NCBI GenBank assembly: GCA_018677555.1
Contig: JAHHOT010000113.1
Location: forward strand, 1-41,572
Origin: Gammaproteobacteria bacterium
Lineage (GTDB): Bacteria; Pseudomonadota; Gammaproteobacteria; Steroidobacterales; Woeseiaceae
Length of the DNA: 41,572 bases
Reading direction: 5' to 3'
In this document: positions 25,391 to 36,120 of the stretch, piece after piece
Layout of the letters: the number at the start of each line of letters is the position of its first letter
Position numbering within the stretch: position 1 is the stretch's first letter
Notes under the pieces: model-generated
Seen by the model: only the letters and a program-made list of their open reading frames with translations
Told to the model about the DNA's origin: nothing
The model's database searches: none
Made by a program: the position numbers and the translations under genes

Positions 25391-28300
25391 ATGCGACTTA
25401 GCAAGATTAAGCTTGCCGGCTTTAAATCGTTCGTAGACCCCACAACTATTCCCTTCCCCAGTCGCCTCGTCGGCGTCGTGGGCCCGAATGGCTGTGGTAA
25501 ATCGAACGTTATTGACGCCGTCAGATGGGTCATGGGCGAAAGCTCAGCCAGCCGGCTGCGTGGCGATTCCATTACCGATGTCATCTTCAACGGGTCGAGT
25601 TCCCGCAAGCCGGTGGGCGCCGCCTCAGTCGAATTGCTGTTCGACAACTCGGAGTCGACTCTCGAGGGTCAGTATGCAAAATATGCCGAAATTGCGATCC
25701 GCCGCGAGGTATCGCGTGACGGCATCTCCAGCTATTTCCTGAATGGCACGCGCTGCCGTCGCAAGGATATTACCGGCGTATTTCTCGGCACGGGTCTGGG
25801 GCCCCGCAGTTATTCCATCATCGAGCAGGGGATGATTTCCCGTTTGATTGAGGCGAAGCCCGAGGAAATGCGGGTATTCCTGGAAGAGGCTGCCGGCATC
25901 TCGAAATACAAAGAGCGGCGGCGCGAGACGTCGAATCGAATCAAGCACACCAAGGAAAACCTCGATCGCCTGCTCGATGTGCTGGACGAGGTCGAAAAGC
26001 AGATCAAGCACCTTGACCGGCAGGCAAAAACCGCTGAGCGCTACGGCAAGCTGAAAGATAGCGAAAGGCTGACCGCGGCCGAATTGCTCGCGCTTCGGTT
26101 ACGCGACCTGGATGAGCGCGCTGCCGAGGCCAACTCGCAACTGACGGAGAAAGAGACAGCGCTCGAGGCGGCGATCGCGGAGCTGCGAGGTATCGAGGCC
26201 AAAATCGAGGAAGCGCGCGTAACGCAAAGCGATCGCACGGATGAATTCAACGCGGTTCAGGGACGTTATTACAAGGCCGGTTCAGAGATCGCCCGGCTCG
26301 AGCAGAGCATCGAGCATGCGCACGAGCTGAGGGAGCGTCAGCAGAAGGATCTCGAGCAAGCCGTTCAGGGCGCAGCAGAGATCGCCGCTCATATCAACAA
26401 GGATGAGACCGAGATTCAGCAGTTGGAGCTCAGCCTGAGCGAGCTCGTACCAGGGCTGGAGCAGGCGCGATCCAGCGAAGGCCGCTCGTTGGCATCGCTG
26501 CGGCGCGCCGAAGAGGCCCTGGCCGAATGGCAGGGGCAATGGGATGCCTGCACCGACAAGATCAATGAAGCGGAGCAGACACGCAACGTCGAACAGACGC
26601 GTCTCGAGCAAATAGAGTCGCGCATCAGCGGCCTGACGGATCGACGCAAGAAACTCGATGGCGCACAGGTATCTGCGAACCCGCAAGACCTTAAGGCCGG
26701 TTTCGAGAAGCTGGCGGTTCAGGAGTTGCGCCAACGGCAGGCGCGCGACGAGTTCGAGCGACACCTGAAGGACACCGGCGAGAAAATCCAGCGTCTGCGC
26801 GAACAAGACGTAAAGCTGAGCAAGCTGGTCGACGAACGCAACGCGCTGCTCCAGCAAGCAGAGGCAAAATACGCGTCGATCGATGCGGTGCAGAAAGCAG
26901 CGCTGGGCGAGGCCGATGAGGGTGTGTCCGAGTGGCTTGACAGCGCCGGTCTCGGCGAAAAGACGCGTGTCGCACAGTCGCTTGACGTAGACGCAGGTTG
27001 GGAAAAAGCGGTGGAAACCGTGCTCGGAAATTTTCTCCAGGCGGTATGCGTCAGCGATGTGGCGATGGCGACGAATGCGCTCGCGCGGCTGCAGGACGGC
27101 AACGTAACCCTGCTCATCGACGGCGGCTCCGGGAATGCGGGAGAGCAGGGCGGCTCCACCCTGGCGGCTCGGGTGCGCAAAGCGCCGGCGGCAATCCTGC
27201 GCATGCTGACTCAGGTGCGCGTCGCCGAATCGTTGTCTGAAGCTCTGGCACTGCGTCAGAATTTGCTGGACGACGAGTCGGTCATCACGCGGGACGGAAT
27301 CTGGATGAGCCGTGACTGGTTGCGCGTAACCCGCGACCAGGATGCGCGCGCGGGTGTCATCAGCCGGGAACATGAACTGCGTCGATTGAAAGAGGAGTTG
27401 CGCGAGCTGCGGGCACGGGCGGACACGGCGCGCAAGCTCGCGAAAGACGGTCGTACCCGGATGCGTCAGCTTGAAGAGCGGCGCGAACAGCTGCAGTCAG
27501 ATGCCTCCGCGCTTCTGAGCGAATACTCGGAAGTCAAAGCAGCGATGGACTCCGCGCGGTATCGTCTGGATCAGGCGAATGCCCGCCGCGCTGCCATTGA
27601 GGAAGAACACTCCGATATCGAAAGCGAGACGTTTCAGGCGGAGGAACAGGGACGGGAATCACGCGCCCTGGTTACCCAGGCCACTGAAAACCTTGCTGAA
27701 CTGGAAATCCGCCGCGATACGTTGAGGGCGCAGCGAGAGGAGCTGCAGGCGGAGCTGCAGCGCGTGCGCGCCCAGGCTGATCAGGATCGAACCGTCGCTC
27801 AGGATCTCGCCATCCAGTTCGAAAGTCGCCGCACGAGTAAAGAGTCGGCGTCACAGAGTCTTGAGCGTATGCAGTCGCAGCTGCGTCAGTTCGGCGATCG
27901 CGAACGCGAGATACGCCAGCAGCTGGCACAGAGCGAAGCGCCGCTTGAAGGGAACAAGGGCGAGCTCGCCCGCTTGCTCGATGATCGAGTTTCGATTGAG
28001 CGTGAGCTGGCCGACGCGCGCAAACGGGTTGAATCGATCGAGGAATCACTGCGCCAGTTCGACCAGGATAGAGTGCGCGCCGACCAGGGTGTCGAGGAAG
28101 TGCGTGTCGGCGTAAGTCAGGCACAGATGGCCCTGCAGGAAGTGCGGGTGCGCAGGGAAGGCTTTGCGGACCAGCTGGGACAGACGGATTTCAACCTACC
28201 GGAATTGCTGGAAGGCATTGACCCTTCGGCAGAAATCGATGGCTGGGAAGAAAAGCTGGACAAGATCCGCCGCCGGATCGACCGGCTTGGCCCGATCAAT

Positions 28301-28900
28301 CTTGCGGCTATCGACGAATTCAAGGAGCAGTCCGAAAGAAAGGCCTACCTGGATTCGCAGCTTGCCGACCTGAACAGCGCGCTCGAGACGCTCGAGGGGG
28401 CCATTCGCAAGATCGACCGCGAAACGCGCAGTCGCTTCCGTGAGACGTTTACCAATGTGGATGCGGGCTTTAAACGCCTGTTCCCCAAGCTGTTTGGCGG
28501 CGGTCACGCCTATCTTGAACTCAGCGGTGAGGATCTCCTGACCGCTGGCGTCACCGTGATGGCCCGGCCACCGGGCAAACGGAACAGCACGATTCATTTA
28601 TTGTCGGGTGGCGAGAAGGCGCTGACTGCCGTCGCGCTGGTATTCGCGATATTCGAGCTAAACCCGGCGCCTTTCTGTCTCCTCGATGAGGTTGACGCCC
28701 CGCTCGACGACGCCAACGTTGGCCGCTTCTGCGACATTGTCAAAGACATGTCAGACAAGGTCCAGTTTGTCTTTATCACCCACAACAAGGTCACCATGGA
28801 GATGGCGCGACAGCTTACCGGTGTCACCATGCAGGAACCTGGCGTGTCCAGGCTCGTTGCGGTAGATCTGGATGAAGCGGTTAAAATGGCGGCAAGCTGA
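25391..28900 (+). CDS. smc: chromosome segregation protein SMC
   Basis: The 1169-aa condensin ATPase forms, with ScpA and ScpB, the ring that loops and resolves chromosomes. Walker A is at residues 31-38 (GPNGCGKS). Two long Glu/Arg/Gln-rich coiled coils flank a hinge of about residues 510-640 (SEWLDSAGLGEKTRVAQSL through AAILRMLTQVRVAE). The C-terminal head carries the signature LSGGEK (about 1070) and Walker B CLLDEVDAPLDD. There is no clear ribosome-binding site before ATG 25391. zipA follows after 23 bp. scpA and scpB are 10 kb downstream in the same window. Confidence 0.97.
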   Translation: MRLSKIKLAGFKSFVDPTTIPFPSRLVGVVGPNGCGKSNVIDAVRWVMGESSASRLRGDSITDVIFNGSSSRKPVGAASVELLFDNSESTLEGQYAKYAEIAIRREVSRDGISSYFLNGTRCRRKDITGVFLGTGLGPRSYSIIEQGMISRLIEAKPEEMRVFLEEAAGISKYKERRRETSNRIKHTKENLDRLLDVLDEVEKQIKHLDRQAKTAERYGKLKDSERLTAAELLALRLRDLDERAAEANSQLTEKETALEAAIAELRGIEAKIEEARVTQSDRTDEFNAVQGRYYKAGSEIARLEQSIEHAHELRERQQKDLEQAVQGAAEIAAHINKDETEIQQLELSLSELVPGLEQARSSEGRSLASLRRAEEALAEWQGQWDACTDKINEAEQTRNVEQTRLEQIESRISGLTDRRKKLDGAQVSANPQDLKAGFEKLAVQELRQRQARDEFERHLKDTGEKIQRLREQDVKLSKLVDERNALLQQAEAKYASIDAVQKAALGEADEGVSEWLDSAGLGEKTRVAQSLDVDAGWEKAVETVLGNFLQAVCVSDVAMATNALARLQDGNVTLLIDGGSGNAGEQGGSTLAARVRKAPAAILRMLTQVRVAESLSEALALRQNLLDDESVITRDGIWMSRDWLRVTRDQDARAGVISREHELRRLKEELRELRARADTARKLAKDGRTRMRQLEERREQLQSDASALLSEYSEVKAAMDSARYRLDQANARRAAIEEEHSDIESETFQAEEQGRESRALVTQATENLAELEIRRDTLRAQREELQAELQRVRAQADQDRTVAQDLAIQFESRRTSKESASQSLERMQSQLRQFGDREREIRQQLAQSEAPLEGNKGELARLLDDRVSIERELADARKRVESIEESLRQFDQDRVRADQGVEEVRVGVSQAQMALQEVRVRREGFADQLGQTDFNLPELLEGIDPSAEIDGWEEKLDKIRRRIDRLGPINLAAIDEFKEQSERKAYLDSQLADLNSALETLEGAIRKIDRETRSRFRETFTNVDAGFKRLFPKLFGGGHAYLELSGEDLLTAGVTVMARPPGKRNSTIHLLSGGEKALTAVALVFAIFELNPAPFCLLDEVDAPLDDANVGRFCDIVKDMSDKVQFVFITHNKVTMEMARQLTGVTMQEPGVSRLVAVDLDEAVKMAAS

Positions 28901-28923
28901 TTTGAGATTACCTGAGAGAGGGT

Positions 28924-31622
<2,699 letters not shown>

Positions 31623-31732
31623 TTAACCACGATCTGGGAAAATACGAGCAGAAAAAACCAGTGAAATCAATCGGTAAAAATCTTTAATACTTCAAGTAAT
31701 ACCAATGGTTTCTAGCTCTTAGGTGACGCAAG

Positions 31733-31754
31733 ACTTGGGCTATTTTTCCCAAGT
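31733..31754. repeat. inverted repeat upstream of first DUF6502-like gene
   Basis: ACTTGGG (31733-31739) and CCCAAGT (31748-31754) form a perfect 7-bp inverted repeat with an 8-bp spacer. It ends 11 bp before the -35 of the predicted promoter, a suitable place for an activator or autoregulator site. Confidence 0.55.
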
Positions 31755-31765
31755 GCCTCATTCCG

Positions 31766-31795
31766 TTGACGGAAATGACCGGCCGCTCCTATATT
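31766..31795 (+). promoter_or_regulatory. promoter giving a leaderless DUF6502-like mRNA
   Basis: TTGACG (31766-31771) and TATATT (31790-31795) have an 18-bp spacer. The expected start, about seven bases after the -10, falls at 31802-31804, at or within two bases of the ATG at 31804. No ribosome-binding site precedes the gene. Confidence 0.6.
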
Positions 31796-31803
31796 CCGCC
31801 TCC

Positions 31804-32646
31804 ATGAAAAACGATTCCAAAAGTGCTCCGCTACTAGCGCTGCTTAAGGCATTGATGCCAATTGCCCGACTTCTGATGAAGTGCGGGGTCGGTTACAGGG
31901 AGTTCGCGGAAATAGCCAAATGTGCGTTCGTGGATGTCGCTACCCAGGATTACGGGCTGCGAGGTCGTCCAACCAATATATCCCGTGTCGCCGTCATGAC
32001 CGGGCTCACTCGCAAGGAAGTCAAAAGGCTGAGGGACAAGATCCAGGCTGGCGCCCAGATCGACGTGCCAAGATTAGCGCCTTACAACGCAATACTGAAT
32101 CAATGGCACATGGATCCGAATTTTGTTGACGCTCAGGATCGCCCAAAACCGCTCATGTTTGACGGGAAAGGTGCGACCTTCACATCATTAGTCAAGAAAT
32201 ATGGTGGAGACATTCCTGCAGGCGCTATGCGCACTGAGCTCAAGAGAGTCGGATCGGTAGCAGAAGACGAAACGGGTAGATTGACAATTCAGAAGAGGTA
32301 TTTTCTTCCGGACGAAATTGATGTTCAATTGCAACGCGCGCTCGGATGCTCGATATTCGGGTTGGCGACTACGACGAATCACAATATCGACAGGGAAGAC
32401 GAAGGGTGGGCCGAAATTCAGGCGTACTCAAAACGTATCCGCGTGGCGGATGTTACTCGAGTACGGCGAATCGCTCGTGATCGTTCTGAAGAATTCGCAA
32501 AGTCTATCAATGAGGTGTTTTCCGCCTATGAAACAATCTACGGTGATGAGCTCTCAGCCAACGAGGATGAAGGTAACGTGGTCGGGGTGGGCGTTTACTA
32601 TTTCGAAGCTGACCCAGATTCAGGATACTTTTTTGTTAAAGGCTAG
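31804..32646 (+). CDS. DUF6502-like putative HTH regulator (copy A)
   Basis: This 280-aa protein has a helical N-terminus (LLALLKALMPIARLLMKCGV, YREFAEIAKCAFVDVA). A putative helix-turn-helix follows at residues about 57-76 (TNISRVAVMTGLTRKEVKRL). Then come WHMDPNFVD and TFTSLVKKYGGDIPAGAM, and an acidic C-terminal half. From memory this matches the uncharacterised DUF6502 family; no function is established. DNA binding is my inference from the HTH. The longer frame from GTG 31723 would include the promoter, so ATG 31804 is preferred. A diverged paralog lies at 34432. Base composition is near that of the core genes. Confidence 0.75.
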   Translation: MKNDSKSAPLLALLKALMPIARLLMKCGVGYREFAEIAKCAFVDVATQDYGLRGRPTNISRVAVMTGLTRKEVKRLRDKIQAGAQIDVPRLAPYNAILNQWHMDPNFVDAQDRPKPLMFDGKGATFTSLVKKYGGDIPAGAMRTELKRVGSVAEDETGRLTIQKRYFLPDEIDVQLQRALGCSIFGLATTTNHNIDREDEGWAEIQAYSKRIRVADVTRVRRIARDRSEEFAKSINEVFSAYETIYGDELSANEDEGNVVGVGVYYFEADPDSGYFFVKG

Positions 32647-33151
32647 CGCCAAGATCGTCCGATTCAATTTTTTTTTATCGTTTTCAGAGCAAGAAAGTAG
32701 GAGTCTTGCTATAGGCTTGTAGCTGCCCTCGTGCTGGCGAGAATAACAGGTATATTTAGAAGGACGATTTAATTCTGTAGTGTATGTTTCGAAGAGTGTG
32801 CCGCTCGAACTTCATTCGTGACGTCATAGCCTTTGTCCGATCTGGATCTGACGTAACTATCTCTCCGCCGGAAACTCTGAAATATAGTATAGCTACAGTT
32901 TCCTCAGTCCGGCTCACGACTAATTGTAGCTGTGTTCGTTTGTTTTCAGATATGTTTTAGGGCTATGGGGCAATCAATGCAATTCATAGGGCGACTATGG
33001 AAGATGTTGATTTGTGGCCCGCTAAAGCCAGTTTTCGCAGGCCCGAGCCCTCGATGTCTTGTGGCTATTCTTGCTGACGTAGGAATTGTTCGAATCTCGC
33101 AGTGCTGCCGGTCGTCAATGTCAGGACACCACGGGTCAGTATCGGATCGGC
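32647..33151. other. 505-bp AT-rich gap, no gene seen
   Basis: No convincing reading frame or ribosome-binding site on either strand. It contains a run of nine T (32669-32677) 22 bp after the previous stop, without a good stem. An inverted repeat GGAAACT/AGTTTCC (32870-32876 and 32897-32903) has outer CCGG pairs, and a second short inverted pair is AGCTACA/TGTAGCT (32891 and 32925). Possible operators or a decayed gene; nothing recognisable. Confidence 0.5.
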
Positions 33152-33997
33152 ATGGCTAAACCACGGATACGTCGACACACCGACGCAAGATCTTTTCTCG
33201 AATCCTCTCTTGATTGGTTACTGATGGACGAGGTTGCGAACAATGAGATCATTGGGCTGGCAGAACTGCTTTTAGCTGGTCAAGATTACCTTTCCCAACC
33301 AGCATATTATGCGACCGTAGAAAACGACGAAGGAATTCGTGGGTGTGCCGTTCAGTCATTACCGGAGTCCTTTTTCGTAAGCGGCCTACCAAATTCGGCG
33401 GTCGTGCCGTTGCTCCAGGACCGAATTGAGTTTGGTCAGCCTGTCAAATGGGCAACAGCTGAGACAAAAACTGCCGCGGCAATTGCTGATTGCTGGAGCA
33501 ACATTTTTGGTGGCGTTTGGGAAGAAATGAATCGGTGGCAGGTACACCAAACATCGGAAATTAACGCTGACGCGCAATGCGCAACTGGATTGCTCAGATG
33601 TGCGACAGCGAACGATTCGAGTTGTATCGAAGAATGGGGCGAGATATTTGCCGTCGAATCTCCTTCACCGTTAGACATTCCGGAATTTCTCCTTCGAAAG
33701 ATGAATGAAGGAAATCTATACTTCTGGGACGACAATGGTCCGAGGTCATTGTGCGCGATTTCTGGAAACGCCATGTCTGTCGTACGAATCTCAGCAGTCT
33801 TTACGCCGAATGAGCATAGAGGGAAAGGCTACGCCCGGGCGTGTGTTGCGACTTTGGTTTCAGAGCTTTTATCTGCTGGCCACAAGCGATGCATGCTTTT
33901 GACTGATTTGGCGAAACCCAATTTGACAAAACTCTATGCATCAATCGGCTTCATGCCTCATAGTCAACGTATGAGCGTCAAATTGCGTCGCGACTGA
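33152..33997 (+). CDS. GNAT-family N-acetyltransferase
   Basis: This 281-aa protein has a C-terminal GNAT domain (about 150-281). Motif A is visible as RISAVFTPNEHRGKGYARA, where R-G-K-G-Y-A is the acetyl-CoA pyrophosphate loop, followed by LLTDLAKPNLTKLYASIGF. The N-terminal 140 residues resemble the degenerate first half of tandem-GNAT proteins but have no clear motif. Substrate unknown. ATG 33152 (MAKPRIRRHTD) was chosen because the longer frame adds unrelated residues; the ribosome-binding site is poor. It is AT-rich compared with core genes (row 33301-33360 counts 28 of 60 G+C), and may be recently acquired. Confidence 0.8.
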   Translation: MAKPRIRRHTDARSFLESSLDWLLMDEVANNEIIGLAELLLAGQDYLSQPAYYATVENDEGIRGCAVQSLPESFFVSGLPNSAVVPLLQDRIEFGQPVKWATAETKTAAAIADCWSNIFGGVWEEMNRWQVHQTSEINADAQCATGLLRCATANDSSCIEEWGEIFAVESPSPLDIPEFLLRKMNEGNLYFWDDNGPRSLCAISGNAMSVVRISAVFTPNEHRGKGYARACVATLVSELLSAGHKRCMLLTDLAKPNLTKLYASIGFMPHSQRMSVKLRRD

Positions 33998-34061
33998 TTC
34001 CTAGTATCTTCGAGCAATGGTTGCTATCGAGTTTTCGGGTGTGACCGAGGGTTGTCTAAAC

Positions 34062-34128
34062 GCGCATATGCAATCTGCATAAATGCGCTTTCTGTAGCAG
34101 ATATCGCCTGTTTTTGCGCAAAATGCGC
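34062..34128. repeat. palindrome and AAATGCGC repeat cluster
   Basis: GCGCAT (34062) pairs with ATGCGC (34083-34088). AAATGCGC occurs twice, at 34081-34088 and 34121-34128, exactly 40 bp apart. A perfect 12-bp palindrome TTTTGCGCAAAA lies at 34112-34123. The spacing is close to four helical turns, as in cooperative operator pairs. It lies about 300 bp upstream of the second DUF6502-like gene. Confidence 0.5.
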
Positions 34129-34191
34129 GAATTGGTGTCCAAATTAGGCTCGCGGCATTGGTCTATTCGCATGCTTTCGCTGGCGACGGTT

Positions 34192-34277
34192 AAACTGCCG
34201 GCTCAAACAAATCCCCATTCCGGTCACTTTATGGATCGAGTTTTTGCCATTAAATCAATTGCTTAATCCGGCAGTTT
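34192..34277. repeat. 10-bp perfect inverted repeats 66 bp apart
   Basis: AAACTGCCGG (34192-34201) and CCGGCAGTTT (34268-34277) are exact reverse complements bounding 86 bp. They could be looped operator half-sites or the ends of a tiny decayed element; no clear target duplication flanks them. The rest of the 33998-34431 gap holds no gene that I can see. Confidence 0.45.
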
Positions 34278-34341
34278 TCGGAAGGTTTGCCGCAATTATC
34301 ATCAATGGGGTGGCCATACCCATATGTCCAGCTATTCACTG

Positions 34342-34369
34342 TTGTGCAGCGTAATCAACCAGATAGAAT
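34342..34369 (+). promoter_or_regulatory. predicted promoter of DUF6502-like copy B
   Basis: TTGTGC (34342-34347) and TAGAAT (34364-34369) have a 16-bp spacer, giving a leader of about 56 nt. A second possible pair, TTAACA with TACATA, lies closer to the gene. Confidence 0.4.
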
Positions 34370-34431
34370 TATTTGTTGCCTATTAACATAAATATGCTTA
34401 GTTTTACATATTATAGGAGTGCGAAACCCGC

Positions 34432-35292
34432 ATGGGCTCAAGCGTAAAGGAAAACCTCAGGAACGCCCTGGGGATGATGTTTAAGCCTCTAGTCAAGCTC
34501 CTAATAAGCCAAGGGGTCTCTCATGGGGATTTCTGCGAGGTGGCAAAAGAAGTCTATGTTGAAGTAGCAATAAGGCATTTTGATAACGGAAAAAGGATTA
34601 ACCAATCGCGTGCGGCTATCTTGACCGGCCTCACGCGAAAAGAAGTAAAAAATGTAATTGACCGAGCTCTCGCAACGAAAGTTGAAGAGAGGTTCTTTTC
34701 GAGACCCGGTCGAGTTTTAGCTGGATGGCACAGCGATCCTAATTATGTTGGCCCTTATGGTATGCCGTTGGAGCTGCCGTACGAGGTGAAAGGTGAAAGT
34801 GGTCCATCGTTTTGTCACCTTGTTAAGACGTACAGTGGTGACATGGCGCCACGGCAAATGCTCGAAGAGTTAACGAGAATAGGTGCCGTAATAGAGCTGG
34901 ATAACAATTTATACAAGGTTATTAGGCGAGACTACGAACCGGAAGCACTATCGCCTGATTTGGTTGCACGATTGGGAGACGTTGCGCATAACTTTTTCTC
35001 AACTGCTGCCAAGAATATTGAGAAGCGAGGTCAAAGCACAGGCTACTTCGACAGAATGGTGTTCACGGAGCGGGGCATCACACAACACTCGCTGCAAATG
35101 TTCGACGAGTACATAAAAGTGAGAGGCCAAGAGTTTCTGGAAGAATTAGACAATTGGTTTGTCGCGGAGGAGAAGGACACCAGCAAGACAGCAGAGCGCA
35201 TCTCGACTGGACTTTATATGGTCCACTTTGTAGAGAAGTTAGAAGAGAAAACCACTCTCAGCGAATTGTTGAGAGAGAGAGGGTTGAAATAA
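34432..35292 (+). CDS. DUF6502-like putative HTH regulator (copy B)
   Basis: This 286-aa diverged paralog of the gene at 31804 shares VKLLISQGVSHGDFCEVAKE, the HTH-like NQSRAAILTGLTRKEVKNV (residues 57-75), GWHSDPNYV, SFCHLVKTYSGDM and EELTRIGAV. The TGLTRKEVK core is identical in both copies. The C-terminal halves differ; this one is helical and charged. ATG 34432 follows TAGGAGTG, a clear ribosome-binding site, unlike copy A. It is strongly AT-rich (rows counted: 24 and 22 of 60 G+C), which suggests separate acquisition. The exported repeat protein follows 109 bp downstream on the same strand. Confidence 0.75.
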   Translation: MGSSVKENLRNALGMMFKPLVKLLISQGVSHGDFCEVAKEVYVEVAIRHFDNGKRINQSRAAILTGLTRKEVKNVIDRALATKVEERFFSRPGRVLAGWHSDPNYVGPYGMPLELPYEVKGESGPSFCHLVKTYSGDMAPRQMLEELTRIGAVIELDNNLYKVIRRDYEPEALSPDLVARLGDVAHNFFSTAAKNIEKRGQSTGYFDRMVFTERGITQHSLQMFDEYIKVRGQEFLEELDNWFVAEEKDTSKTAERISTGLYMVHFVEKLEEKTTLSELLRERGLK

Positions 35293-35299
35293 AAAAAAT

Positions 35300-35315
35300 C
35301 CCTTTGAAAAAAGGG
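35300..35315 (-). terminator. terminator-like hairpin, minus orientation
   Basis: CCCTTT/AAAGGG with a 4-nt loop is flanked by eight A on its left side, so only a minus-strand transcript would end in T. No minus-strand gene lies upstream of it, so an antisense RNA, or chance, is possible. On the plus strand it is a hairpin without a T tail. Confidence 0.4.
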
Positions 35316-35339
35316 TCTGGTGACTAACGCGGAAATGGA

Positions 35340-35351
35340 GACTGCGCAGTC
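35340..35351. promoter_or_regulatory. 12-bp perfect palindrome, candidate operator
   Basis: GACTGCGCAGTC lies 50 bp before the start of the repeat protein, between it and the second DUF6502-like gene. This is a typical position for a dimeric regulator site. The regulator is unknown; the adjacent HTH protein is a candidate. Confidence 0.4.
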
Positions 35352-35401
35352 GCAAACAGTCGTATCAACACAATAAAGAAAGACGCGATTAGGAGAGGAA
35401 A

Positions 35402-36043
35402 ATGCGATTCGCAAAAGGCGCCAGAATGCGTGGCATTCTGGGAGCGACGCTGGCTGCAATTCTTTCGCCGGGAGTATCAACGGCGGAAATAACATCTGAT
35501 TCTGCTGAGGGCATAAGCTCGGGATCGATCACTGGCATCAGTTCCGGCTCGGTGGATGGCATCAGCTCCGGCTCGGTGGACGGCATCAGTTCCGGTTCGG
35601 TGGACGGCATCAGCTCCGGCTCAATCGACCTCCTGACCGGTCCGGTTGCCTCCATCAACGCCGACAACAATACCTTCGTTGCGATGGGGCAGGTGGTGCT
35701 TGCTTCGGCGGACATGTTGGCCAGAATTGAGGTCGGCGACCTGGTGACCGTGTCGGGCACAATTGCCGGCCAGGGAACGATTTTCGCGGACTCGATTTCG
35801 GTAGCTTCAGAAGGCTATGTGGCGGGTGCCAGCGTAGTCCTTGTAACGGGAATTCCGTCTTTAGTGGACGCTGGACTTGGAACGGCCACAATCGGAAGCC
35901 TGGTTGTTGATTACACGCCATCGCTCGGCGGTAACGGCAATCCGGATATTGGCATCGTGATCACGGTCGAAGGAATTCAACCGGTCGATGGCGGGGTCAT
36001 GCTTTCCGATTCCCTGGCAGATTCGTCCGGCTTGTTGCAATAG
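35402..36043 (+). CDS. exported GISSGS-repeat protein with DUF5666-like domain
   Basis: This 213-aa protein starts at ATG 35402 after a strong AGGAGAGG. A signal peptide (about 1-28, ending PGVSTA) is followed by five 8-residue repeats of type GISSGSVD (residues 37-76), then a beta-rich domain: GPVASINADNNTFVAMGQVV, IEVGDLVTVSGTIAGQGTI and ADSISV. That pattern (turnover of VGD-V-V-G with a following -G-I-A--I) is that of DUF5666-type small beta-barrel domains. The C-terminus is a second, looser barrel-like stretch. Composition is GC-rich like the core genome (row 35521-35580: 38 of 60). It is followed by a terminator. Function unknown. Confidence 0.75.
   Translation: MRFAKGARMRGILGATLAAILSPGVSTAEITSDSAEGISSGSITGISSGSVDGISSGSVDGISSGSVDGISSGSIDLLTGPVASINADNNTFVAMGQVVLASADMLARIEVGDLVTVSGTIAGQGTIFADSISVASEGYVAGASVVLVTGIPSLVDAGLGTATIGSLVVDYTPSLGGNGNPDIGIVITVEGIQPVDGGVMLSDSLADSSGLLQ
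35510..35629 (+). repeat. five tandem 24-bp in-frame repeats
   Basis: Five units begin at 35510, 35534, 35558, 35582 and 35606, each encoding G-I-S-S-G-S plus two residues (IT, VD, VD, VD, ID). Units 2-4 are nearly identical at the DNA level and the outer units have drifted, the usual picture of unit gain and loss by slippage. Confidence 0.9.
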
Positions 36044-36120
36044 GGAAGCGATTGCTGCTATCGCTTTACGGCAATATTTTTCGCGGGCAGGAATGCCTGG
36101 CAACACTGAGAAAAGAAAAA

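Noticed and set aside
24621-25436. Long plus-strand frames antisense to the Lys-rich part of dksA
   Set aside because: They arise from the complement of AAG/GCC repeats and encode a spurious Phe/Leu-rich product.
34192-34277. 86-bp segment with 10-bp terminal inverted repeats as a miniature transposable element
   Set aside because: No target-site duplication and no second copy in the window; kept only as an inverted repeat.
35510-35629. Regular 24-bp repeats as a possible CRISPR array
   Set aside because: Units are directly adjacent without spacers and are in frame within an exported protein.
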